Positions 24,514-31,670 of a stretch of 33,746 bases of DNA are shown here, one piece after another. Position numbers and translations under genes: made by a program. The stretch is from positions 1 through 33,746 of the forward strand of contig JAZNUB010000003.1 of assembly GCA_045592105.1 (NCBI GenBank), read 5' to 3'. How positions within the stretch are numbered: position 1 is the first letter of the stretch; each line of letters begins with the position of its first letter. This DNA comes from SIG636 sp045592105 (GTDB lineage Bacteria > Bacillota > Clostridia > Oscillospirales > CAG-382). The notes under the pieces are model-generated. The model ran no database searches, was not told the DNA's origin, and saw only the letters and a list, made by a program, of their open reading frames with translations.

Positions 24514-26928
24514 ATGAAAATGAAAAAGCTTGTAAGCATAGCATTAACGCTTTGTATGCTTTTGTCGCTTGCGGTAATCGCTCCGCTTGGCGATATAGGC
24601 TTAAAAGCAAGTGCAGGCCTTACCTACACCGGCGGCACCAGAAACAGCGGTGATTTTATTATCGACCCCGGTCACGGCGGTGCTGACCCCGGTGCAGTTA
24701 ACGGCTCCAGACATGAAGCGGATGACGTTTTAAGGCTTTCAATAGCAGTTGCAAAGCTTATTGACCAGTCCGGTGCTACCTGCGCACTTACAAGAGTTAC
24801 CGATATCACACAATCTATGCCTGAAAAGGTTGCTATAGCAAACAACGGTAACTTTACATACTTCGTTTCTATCCACAGAAACGCAGGCGGCGGTAAGGGC
24901 GTTGAAACGTATTATAACTACGGTCTTTCCACTTCTTCCCCCGGTGCTCAGCTTGCTACCAGCATACAAAACCACGTTATCGGTATCGGCTGTTGGGTAA
25001 ACCGCGGCGTTAAAAGCGCGGCGTTCTACGTTATCAAAAACACACGCATGGCAGCCGCATTGATAGAAGTTGGCTTTATGGACTCTCCCGGTGGCCAAGA
25101 CTCTATAATCTTTGACCAGTATTTTGACGCTAACGCAAAAGCTATAGCAAACGGTATGCTTGCTATGATAGGCAAATCCGTAGGTCCTGTCTCTAAATAC
25201 GAAGGCTGCGTGGATAAGCCCGTATCTCCTGATCCCTATATGGTAAACGGTCCTTCCAACATTTCTGCAACCGTTACCCAAACGGGCGAGAACGATGTGC
25301 TTACCCTCAGAGGTTGGACAATGCATACCGACGGTATCAGCAAGGTTGAGTATAAGATAGACAACGGTGGCTACAACGCTTTGATTCCTTCCGTGCGTGA
25401 TGACGTTGTGGAAGAAATAAAAGGGTATTCCGACTATTCAAACTGCGGCTACGACGGGGAGATTTCCTACAAGAACCTAAGCGCAGGCGTACACACCATC
25501 ACGATACGCGCAACCACCAAGAAAAACGCAACCTACACGGCGGCAACCATAAACCTTACGGTTAATGACCCCATTAAGCCCTCCATTTCCAACGTAAAGA
25601 TAACCAACATCACAAAGGAAGGCTATCGCATCAGCTGTAATGTTGACGAAAACGCAGGCTTAGACAGGGTTGTGATCCCCACGTGGTCCAGCACGAACGG
25701 GCAGGATGATCTGGTATGGTATGACGGTATAATTGAAGGCAACTACGTTTATGCCGACGTTAAAATATCCAACCATAACAATGCTTATGACGGTTATTCC
25801 TCCCACATCTACGCTTACGATATTTCCGGTAACGAAGGCTTTGCAGGCGGCGGCTTTGTAAACCTTACTGAGGATACTACGGCTCCTACAATAAGCAACG
25901 CCGTTATCACCAACGTATCTCCCTTCGGCTTTGACGTTTCCTGTACTATTACGGAAGACAAGCAAATAGCTAAGGTTCAGTTCCCCGTTTGGACAGAGGC
26001 TGACGGTCAGGACGACATTGCATGGTACGATGCAAGCGTTTCCGAAAACGTTGCTACCCTCCACGTTGATACGTCAAAGCACGGCAACCAAAGCGGCTTG
26101 TACCACGTACATCTTTTCGTATACGATGCATGGGGCCACGAAGCAAAGGCTGAATTAAGCGTTAATGTAACTGCTATAACCAAGCCTACAGATGATAACT
26201 ATATTCCGATCAATGCTATAAACGGCAATCAAAGCACTACCGATAGCCAAGTGCTTACAAATGGCACCTTCACATCTCAAACCCACGGCGTTTTGGTTCT
26301 TGAAGCTGTTGCAGGCGGCTATAAGGTAACTGCAAAATACGATGCAGGCGTTGCAAAATCCGTTGTTGCAACCGTTGCTAAGCCCGTTATCGCTGTTAGC
26401 AAAAACCTTGTAAATGCATACAACGTATATTTAACTCTTAACGTTGGCGATATAGTAACCTTTAACGGTGTAGACCTTACAACCAACCGCGTAGCAGCAG
26501 GTGCATACGTTGCTGTTCCCGCTAAGTTCCAGCTTGTTGATTCTTCTACCTACAAGCTTGACACTAAGTATGTAACCGTTGATAAGGTTGCACAAACCGT
26601 TCAGAACATTAACGACGAGTTTAAGTGTGCAATTACCGTTATCGACCACTACGGAATCGCAGTAGAAGCATCCGTTATCGCAGGTACGGGCTACGTAGTT
26701 CAGTACCTAAGCGCAACAGGCGAGGTTCTTAACAGCGCAACCGTTGTTATCATAGGCGACATCACGGGTGACGGTGTTATTACCGCGGCAGACAGCATTT
26801 GCTCTAACATGCTTGTTAAAGGCAACGCTTCTTACACCGAAGCACAGAATAAAGCTGCCGACGTTAACGAAGACGGCGTTATGTCCACATTGGATTACGT
26901 TTCCATGAAAAATCTTTGCAAAGCATAA
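24514..26928 (+). CDS. Secreted N-acetylmuramoyl-L-alanine amidase with dockerin
   Basis: The 804-residue protein cuts the amide bond between muramic acid and the stem peptide. A Sec signal peptide (residues 1 to about 34) precedes an Amidase_3 domain (about 47-222) with the zinc ligands His54 (DPGHGG), Glu68 (RHEADD) and His121 (SIHRNA) and catalytic Glu185 (IEVGFM). An Ig-like segment (about 245-350) and two similar GBS-Bsp-like repeats (about 358-452 and 459-552, sharing GQDD.(V/A)WYD) follow, then a linker region and a C-terminal type I dockerin (748-803; calcium loops DITGDGVITAAD and DVNEDGVMSTLD). A dockerin on a wall amidase implies attachment to a cohesin-bearing partner outside the window. 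The ATG follows AAGGAG by nine bases. Single gene, own promoter and terminator. Confidence 0.92.
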   Translation: MKMKKLVSIALTLCMLLSLAVIAPLGDIGLKASAGLTYTGGTRNSGDFIIDPGHGGADPGAVNGSRHEADDVLRLSIAVAKLIDQSGATCALTRVTDITQSMPEKVAIANNGNFTYFVSIHRNAGGGKGVETYYNYGLSTSSPGAQLATSIQNHVIGIGCWVNRGVKSAAFYVIKNTRMAAALIEVGFMDSPGGQDSIIFDQYFDANAKAIANGMLAMIGKSVGPVSKYEGCVDKPVSPDPYMVNGPSNISATVTQTGENDVLTLRGWTMHTDGISKVEYKIDNGGYNALIPSVRDDVVEEIKGYSDYSNCGYDGEISYKNLSAGVHTITIRATTKKNATYTAATINLTVNDPIKPSISNVKITNITKEGYRISCNVDENAGLDRVVIPTWSSTNGQDDLVWYDGIIEGNYVYADVKISNHNNAYDGYSSHIYAYDISGNEGFAGGGFVNLTEDTTAPTISNAVITNVSPFGFDVSCTITEDKQIAKVQFPVWTEADGQDDIAWYDASVSENVATLHVDTSKHGNQSGLYHVHLFVYDAWGHEAKAELSVNVTAITKPTDDNYIPINAINGNQSTTDSQVLTNGTFTSQTHGVLVLEAVAGGYKVTAKYDAGVAKSVVATVAKPVIAVSKNLVNAYNVYLTLNVGDIVTFNGVDLTTNRVAAGAYVAVPAKFQLVDSSTYKLDTKYVTVDKVAQTVQNINDEFKCAITVIDHYGIAVEASVIAGTGYVVQYLSATGEVLNSATVVIIGDITGDGVITAADSICSNMLVKGNASYTEAQNKAADVNEDGVMSTLDYVSMKNLCKA

Positions 26929-26954
26929 AATATAAAATAGAACCTAACTAATTT

Positions 26955-26990
26955 AAGGCTTGGTGCTAAAAAGCACCAAGCCTTGTTTTT
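26955..26990 (+). terminator. Intrinsic terminator after the amidase gene
   Basis: A perfect 13-bp stem (26955-26967 with 26972-26984, loop AAAA) is followed by GTTTTT. Nearly the same sequence recurs in inverse orientation at 27446-27480. Confidence 0.92.
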
Positions 26991-27013
26991 GCGGCTGAAA
27001 CGCAACAATTTAT

Positions 27014-27108
27014 CGTAGGGCGGGGGTTTACTCCCGCCGAGCGCGGCATTTTAAGCCAAACGCCCCATAAAACCGACACGCGGCGGGTGAACGTGAATCG
27101 ACCCTACG
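27014..27108. repeat. Dispersed palindromic repeat, copy B
   Basis: The ends (CGTAGGG at 27014, CCCTACG ending 27108) and the inner CCGCCG/CGGCGG boundaries match copy A. The arms are diverged from each other: one carries an inner palindrome around GGGGGTTTACTCCC, the other a GTGAATCGACC segment. Confidence 0.65.
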
Positions 27109-27197
27109 CACCGCAACAGTCTTTTATTTCAAAACGAAGCGTTACGTTTAAATTTAGGTGGCAACGTTTGGTACAAGTTTTGATATAAAGATGAAGC
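27094..27197. repeat. 104-bp direct repeat, first copy
   Basis: This stretch recurs at 27293-27396 with an offset of 199 bp and only two differences by eye (CTACGCACC against CTACACATC). The near identity points to a recent duplication or gene conversion. It begins inside the right arm of palindromic copy B. Confidence 0.88.
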
Positions 27198-27212
27198 GCA
27201 ACGCCTTTTTTT

Positions 27213-27306
27213 GTATGGGTCATTCACGAATGACCTGCTACGCGGCATTTAAATTAGGCGCAGTATTTAATCGTCGTGCGGCGGTCGATTCATGAATCGA
27301 CCCTAC
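27213..27306. repeat. Dispersed palindromic repeat, copy C
   Basis: The left end contains the palindrome GGTCATTCACGAATGACC (27218-27235). The right end contains GGTCGATTCATGAATCGACC (27283-27302), followed by CTAC. The layout matches copies A and B, with a different inner palindrome. Confidence 0.6.
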
Positions 27307-27396
27307 ACATCGCAACAGTCTTTTATTTCAAAACGAAGCGTTACGTTTAAATTTAGGTGGCAACGTTTGGTACAAGTTTTGATATAAAGATGAAGC
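27293..27396. repeat. 104-bp direct repeat, second copy
   Basis: This is the second copy of the 27094-27197 sequence, starting within the right arm of palindromic copy C. Both copies therefore begin at the same point of the palindromic element, which suggests the duplicated unit is a palindrome plus an attached 90-bp tail. Confidence 0.88.
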
Positions 27397-27445
27397 ATTC
27401 GAAGTATATTAAAATTAAACCTTGTTGCCAACTGTTTCCCCGACA

Positions 27446-27480
27446 AAAACAAGGCTTGGTGCTTTTTAACACCAAGCCTT
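27446..27480 (-). terminator. Intrinsic terminator for the stalked surface-protein gene
   Basis: An 11-bp stem (27451-27461 with 27470-27480) is followed on the minus strand by GTTTTTG. It lies about 200 bp beyond the gene's stop, so the transcript would include the structured repeats between them. Confidence 0.8.
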
Positions 27481-27531
27481 AAATTTAACCATCCGTATTT
27501 TTAGCGGACACGCGCCGCGAAAAATATTCCT

Positions 27532-27660
27532 TGGGCTTTCGCGAGTGCCGCAACGCGGCGCGAGATGCGAATGAACGAAAGCCTGAATATCAAATTCGGG
27601 GTCCCCGCAAAAACGAAGTTTTTGTGGGGATGTATTTCGGGGTCCCCGCAACGAACGAAG
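27532..27660. repeat. Structured 3' region with hairpins and a 41-bp-spaced repeat
   Basis: TTCGGGGTCCCCGCAA occurs at 27595-27610 and again at 27636-27651. A 12-bp stem CCCCGCAAAAAC with GTTTTTGTGGGG spans 27603-27629. A larger nested fold has outer arms GGCTTTCG (27532-27539) and CGAAAGCC (about 27575-27582) around a CCGC/GCGG core. The composition (GC-rich arms, NGAAN turns) looks like an intergenic repeat element rather than coding DNA. Confidence 0.65.
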
Positions 27661-27678
27661 TGAGCAATGGGGAATTAA

Positions 27679-29799
27679 TTATTCTTCTTCCTCGTCATCG
27701 TCTTCGTAATAATCGTCGTCATCGTCGTCGTTATCGCTTTGGCGCCACTTGATAACGAAAACCACGCCGCCTGCAACCATTGCTATAACGATAACCGCTA
27801 TTAGTATTATCACGTCCCACGGGACAGCCGCAGACGTCTTTACGGGTGTTTTCTGCGCTTCTTTTGTTGTTATGATTATCTGCCCGTTTTTGGAGATGCC
27901 TGCTATCTTTATGGTAACGCTTTCTGCTATATCCTTTGCGGCGGAAGCGGTAACATCCCTACCGTTGCAAAGCAACTGCATATTTGCAAAATCGGCAGAG
28001 CTTATTTCCTGTATCGCAAACCCATCCTTAACGTTTACGGTTATATAAACATCGGCACCGCTTTTCCAAGAGATGGCGTTGGTGCTTAAGTTGTTTTTGG
28101 AAAGGCTGATATCACCGATAACGGAAACAGAGCATTGCGCTTGGTTCCAAGTAACGGTAATGGTGCTGTCCTTTGCGATGTAGTTAATAAGCATACCGTA
28201 TCTTTCCGGAAACGGCATTTCAACCGTTGCGTAGCGGCTGTTATCAACGTTAAAAAGCGCACCCTCCGTATCGCACATTTGCGAAAACTTTTTAGCGGTG
28301 GTGTCATATTTAAGCCAATCCAGCTTTTGGCCGGGGGTAAACGACTCACCCATATAAACCTTAAGCTTCGTACCCTCGGGGAGCGCGGTTGCGGAAAGCC
28401 TTTCTATCGTTACGTTATAAACGTGGTTGTACTTATTAGCGTCCGCCTTTTCCTCTATAAGCTTCTTCATCTCATCGGAAACGCTGCCCTTATTTATAGA
28501 GATGCCAAAGTTTATACCGTCCTCTGCAAGGCCTGCGGTGGCAAAGCTTGCGGTTTGCGGAAGCATCCACCAATAGCTGCCAGAAACGCCTACGGAAACG
28601 GTTTTGCCTTCCTTAATAAGCTGATTGATATAATCAAGTGCATCCTTGCCTATCTTGTTCTTCGCAGAGATATCTATACGCACCTCTGTTTCGGAAACAA
28701 GCTTTTCTATGTCAGCGCGTGTTATATAGTCCTTATTAGTGTTTTCAGGCTCGGAGCTGTCCGAAGGTTCTTCGGAAGAAGCATCCCCAGCGTTGGGGTC
28801 TGCAAATATAACGGTAACCGTACCGTCCTCATACACGTTCTTAACCGTGTAGGTGTTGCCGCTAACCTTGTAGGTTCTGCCGCGGTCAGAAACGCTTTGC
28901 ACTATGTAGCCTTCGTCTGGGGTTATGGTAAGAATCAAATCGTCCCCGTGCTCTACCTGCACGTTGCCCTCAGGGTCCACCGTACCCTTGCCCTCCACGT
29001 TCACGGTGATAACGTACACCTCAACGTTGGTGTTGCCCGTTTCGCGGAAGCTTATGTCTATAACACAGCCGCTATCAATCTCTTCGATAGTGTATCTGCC
29101 GTATTTTACCTTGCTTGTAACGTCCTCATCGCCGTTAAAAACCTTGTCGATAGCTTGGTTGGCGTTCGTTCTGATGCGAACCACCAAATCGCTACCCTTG
29201 ATAACCAAAAAGCCCCTGTTGTTAGGTATCTCTTTGTTGTTTGCGGTTACGTTGCCGCCAATGCCCCAGCCGATGATAACGCGAACGGCTTCGGCAAACT
29301 CAACCTCAATCTTAGTGTCCCCCTCAAGGGTTATGCTAACAGCGCCGCCGCCCACAGAGAAATCCGAAAACTCCTCACCGTTCACGGTTATCGCCTTAAC
29401 GCCCATATTCTGCGCGGGGGATAGGTTTAAAGTTAGCGTATCGCCAACAAAGTAATCCTTGTTGTCGTAGACGATATCGCCCTCACCTATCTGCAATATC
29501 TCAAGCTCGCACGCTTCATTCGGCTCCTCGCTGCTTGAAGGGTCTTCGCTGCTGGAAGGGTCTTCGCTGCTTGAAGGGTCTTCACTGCTTGAAGGCTCCT
29601 CGCTACTTGAGGGTTCTTCACTGCTTGAAGGCTCCTCACTGCTGGAAGGCTCCTCGTTTTGAGAAGGCTCGGTGCTGCTTGTTATCTCCGTGCTTTCGTC
29701 GTTGCTTTCGATATCAACGCTTTCTTCAGCAAATGCGTGTATCACAAAGCCGCCAAGGCTTAAGGTAAGCACCAAAAGCAAACATAAAAACTTTTTCAT
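27679..29799 (-). CDS. Stalked cell-surface protein with one membrane anchor and acidic cytoplasmic tail
   Basis: I do not recognise a single named family. The 706-residue protein has a signal peptide (1 to about 24, ending AFA), then a Ser/Glu/Pro stalk with seven PSSSEE/D units (51-93). Several beta-rich segments follow that resemble InlB-type B repeats or bacterial repeat domains (for example VTVNVEGKGTVDPEGNVQVE and LTITPDEGYIVQSV), separated by a second EEPSDSSEPEN linker. The distal part (about 370-650) is a larger domain of unknown role. A single helix (about 661-683) is followed by KWRQSDN and a tail that is nearly all Asp and Glu. Extracellular display by a type I membrane anchor, rather than sortase, is inferred. 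The ATG has GGAGG upstream. Confidence 0.8.
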   Translation of the reverse strand: MKKFLCLLLVLTLSLGGFVIHAFAEESVDIESNDESTEITSSTEPSQNEEPSSSEEPSSSEEPSSSEEPSSSEDPSSSEDPSSSEDPSSSEEPNEACELEILQIGEGDIVYDNKDYFVGDTLTLNLSPAQNMGVKAITVNGEEFSDFSVGGGAVSITLEGDTKIEVEFAEAVRVIIGWGIGGNVTANNKEIPNNRGFLVIKGSDLVVRIRTNANQAIDKVFNGDEDVTSKVKYGRYTIEEIDSGCVIDISFRETGNTNVEVYVITVNVEGKGTVDPEGNVQVEHGDDLILTITPDEGYIVQSVSDRGRTYKVSGNTYTVKNVYEDGTVTVIFADPNAGDASSEEPSDSSEPENTNKDYITRADIEKLVSETEVRIDISAKNKIGKDALDYINQLIKEGKTVSVGVSGSYWWMLPQTASFATAGLAEDGINFGISINKGSVSDEMKKLIEEKADANKYNHVYNVTIERLSATALPEGTKLKVYMGESFTPGQKLDWLKYDTTAKKFSQMCDTEGALFNVDNSRYATVEMPFPERYGMLINYIAKDSTITVTWNQAQCSVSVIGDISLSKNNLSTNAISWKSGADVYITVNVKDGFAIQEISSADFANMQLLCNGRDVTASAAKDIAESVTIKIAGISKNGQIIITTKEAQKTPVKTSAAVPWDVIILIAVIVIAMVAGGVVFVIKWRQSDNDDDDDDYYEDDDEEEE
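29523..29655 (-). repeat. 18-bp in-frame tandem repeat encoding the PSSSEE stalk
   Basis: About seven units of an 18-bp sequence (plus-strand form TCTTCGCTGCTTGAAGGG with variants) encode the repeated hexapeptide. Units differ at third positions and alternate SEE and SED versions, so they are drifting copies that could still expand or shrink by slippage without shifting the frame. Confidence 0.9.
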
Positions 29800-29848
29800 T
29801 AAAATGCCTCCGTTTTAAATAGTTAAGCGCGTTTTAGGCAAAACGCGG

Positions 29849-29877
29849 TTGACATCAACGCAAAAAGATGATATACT
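29849..29877 (+). promoter_or_regulatory. SigA-type promoter for proS
   Basis: TTGACA (29849-29854) and TATACT (29872-29877) are 17 bases apart, leaving a leader of about 80 bases before the chosen ATG. No T-box structure could be recognised in that short leader. Confidence 0.78.
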
Positions 29878-29962
29878 GTCAATTACATATTATACATAAC
29901 TTATGTGTAAAATACAATACTTGAGCGCAATTTTATTTTTTACTGTTTTTGGGAGAATTGTT

Positions 29963-31399
29963 ATGGCAGAAAAGAAAAAGGTAGAGGCTATCACAGGCAG
30001 AGACGAGGATTTTGCCAAGTGGTATACGGATATCGTTAAGAAGGCAGAGCTTATCGAGTACACAAGCGTTAAGGGCTGTATGGTAATCCGCCCTTACGGC
30101 TACGCTATTTGGGAAAACATACAGCGTATATTGGACGGGATGTTTAAAGCAACGGGGCATGAAAACGTTTGTATGCCTATGTTCATACCCGAAAGCCTTT
30201 TGCAAAAGGAGAAGGACCACGTTGAGGGCTTTGCGCCCGAGGTTGCGTGGGTAACTATGGGCGGCAGTGAGGTGCTGGAGGACAGGCTTTGTGTGCGCCC
30301 CACCTCTGAAACGCTGTTTTGTGAGCATTACGCTAATATTATACACTCCTACCGCGACCTGCCAAAGCTATATAACCAATGGGTTAGCGTTGTTAGATGG
30401 GAAAAGACAACGCGCCCCTTCTTAAGAAGCAGGGAGTTTTTGTGGCAGGAGGGGCACACCATCCACGCTACCGAGGCGGAGGCTATTGCTGAAACCGAAA
30501 GAATGTTGGACGTGTACGCCGAGTTTTGCGAGAAATCGCTTTGTATGCCCGTTGTTAAGGGCAAGAAGACCGAAAGCGATAAGTTTGCGGGCGCTGTTTC
30601 CACCTATTGTATCGAGGCGCTTATGCATGACGGTAAGGCGCTTCAGGCAGGCACCAGCCATTTCTTTGGCGATGGCTTTGCAAAGGCGTTTGATATAACC
30701 TACACGGATAAGGAAAACCGCAAGGTAAACCCCTTCCAAACAAGCTGGGGCGTTACCACCCGCCTTATCGGTGCTATTATTATGACGCATGGGGACGATA
30801 ACGGGCTTGTTCTTCCGCCCGCCGTTGCACCCACGCAGGTTGTTATCATCCCGATAGCTCAGCACAAAGAGGGCGTGCTTGACCGTTGTAGGGAGCTGGC
30901 GGACAGCCTTAAGGGCCGTTTCCGTGTTAAGCTGGACGATAGCGATAACTCTGCCGGCTGGAAGTTTGCGGAGTATGAGATGAAGGGCGTTCCCCTTCGT
31001 ATAGAGCTTGGGCCGAGAGATATTGAAAACGGCGAGTGTGTTGTTTGCTTGCGTTGCAACGGCGAAAAGGTTACCGTTCCGCTTGCAGGCATTGAAGAAG
31101 CCGTTGCAGAAAAGCTTGCCGAGGCTGAAAAGATTATGTTTGAAACCGCGCTTGCTAACAGAGAGAAAAAGACCTATACCTGCCACGATATGGACGAAAT
31201 CGTTAAGTGCGTTGCAGAGAATGGTGATGGCTTTGTTAAAGCAATGTGGTGCGGGGACGAAGCTTGTGAGGACGCGGTTAAGGAAAAAACGGGCGTTTGC
31301 TCTCGTTGCATACCGTTTGACCAAGACGCCGTTGACACAAAATGCGTTTGCTGCGGCAATGAAGCAAAGCACCTTCTTTATTGGGGCAAGGCGTATTAA
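29963..31399 (+). CDS. proS: Prolyl-tRNA synthetase, archaeal/eukaryotic-like type
   Basis: The enzyme charges tRNA-Pro with proline. The 478-residue protein lacks the large editing insertion of the long bacterial form and matches the short type: MVIRPYGYAIWENIQ, class II motif 2 around RPTSETLFCEHY and NQWVSVVRWE, FLRSREFLWQEGHT, the DITYTDKENRKVNPFQTSWGVTTRLIG region with motif 3, an anticodon-binding domain (from about VAPTQVVIIPI), and a C-terminal zinc-like domain (CSRCIPF, CVCC, ending LLYWGKAY). I use the ATG at 29963, seven bases after GGGAG. The frame stays open 60 bases further upstream, but that stretch would add a non-homologous hydrophobic extension. The gene has its own promoter and terminator. 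Confidence 0.95.
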   Translation: MAEKKKVEAITGRDEDFAKWYTDIVKKAELIEYTSVKGCMVIRPYGYAIWENIQRILDGMFKATGHENVCMPMFIPESLLQKEKDHVEGFAPEVAWVTMGGSEVLEDRLCVRPTSETLFCEHYANIIHSYRDLPKLYNQWVSVVRWEKTTRPFLRSREFLWQEGHTIHATEAEAIAETERMLDVYAEFCEKSLCMPVVKGKKTESDKFAGAVSTYCIEALMHDGKALQAGTSHFFGDGFAKAFDITYTDKENRKVNPFQTSWGVTTRLIGAIIMTHGDDNGLVLPPAVAPTQVVIIPIAQHKEGVLDRCRELADSLKGRFRVKLDDSDNSAGWKFAEYEMKGVPLRIELGPRDIENGECVVCLRCNGEKVTVPLAGIEEAVAEKLAEAEKIMFETALANREKKTYTCHDMDEIVKCVAENGDGFVKAMWCGDEACEDAVKEKTGVCSRCIPFDQDAVDTKCVCCGNEAKHLLYWGKAY

Positions 31400-31420
31400 T
31401 TTAGTGTAACCATAAGGGAA

Positions 31421-31457
31421 TGCCCAAGTGTTCTTAAGGATACTTGGGCAGTTTTAT
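31421..31457 (+). terminator. Intrinsic terminator after proS
   Basis: A stem of nine pairs plus a wobble (31421-31430 with 31441-31450) is followed by GTTTTATT, 22 bases after the proS stop. Confidence 0.85.
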
Positions 31458-31499
31458 TCGCCTTGCGAGCTTGTAAGGGATGCGGATTAATGAATAACA

Positions 31500-31527
31500 C
31501 GGCGGGAGCAGACATGCGCCATACTAC
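31500..31527. repeat. Degenerate half copy of the dispersed palindromic repeat
   Basis: CGGCGGGAGCAGACATGCGC here matches the right arm of copy A (20413-20438) apart from one base, then decays (CATACT instead of CCTACG). No partner arm was seen nearby. Confidence 0.6.
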
Positions 31528-31611
31528 ACCTTGCTAATATTTATCATTTATTATTTTAATTATCATTTAGTACAAACTTTCTAATATCGCTATTTTTTAT
31601 CAGTATTTAGC

Positions 31612-31641
31612 TTGACATTGCTTTGTTTATCGTGGTATAGT
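31612..31641 (+). promoter_or_regulatory. SigA-type promoter for the second dockerin gene
   Basis: TTGACA (31612-31617), an 18-base spacer and TATAGT (31636-31641) with a TGG extension lie 29 bases before the ATG. Confidence 0.7.
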
Positions 31642-31670
31642 GTAAAAAAATAAAAACGGAGGATATTACT

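Larger units (their letters stand above)
26929..27678. other. 750-bp non-coding repeat-rich region
   Basis: No convincing gene is present. The region holds, in order: the amidase terminator, palindromic repeat copy B, the first copy of a 104-bp direct repeat, palindromic copy C, the second direct-repeat copy, a terminator facing left, and a set of GC-rich hairpins with a 41-bp-spaced repeat that run up to the stop codon of the surface-protein gene. Possible short frames lack ribosome binding sites and fall within repeats. Confidence 0.85.

Noticed and set aside
27094..27396. Direct repeats considered as attachment sites of an integrated element
   Set aside because: Only about 95 bp lies between the copies, with no integrase or cargo, so duplication of a repeat unit is a better explanation.
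29523..29655. Array of about seven 18-bp repeats considered as a CRISPR-like array
   Set aside because: There are no unique spacers. The units are contiguous, in frame and encode a repeated hexapeptide of the surface protein.
29878..29962. T-box leader before proS
   Set aside because: The leader is only about 80 bases, too short for a T-box, and no T-box consensus or antiterminator was seen.
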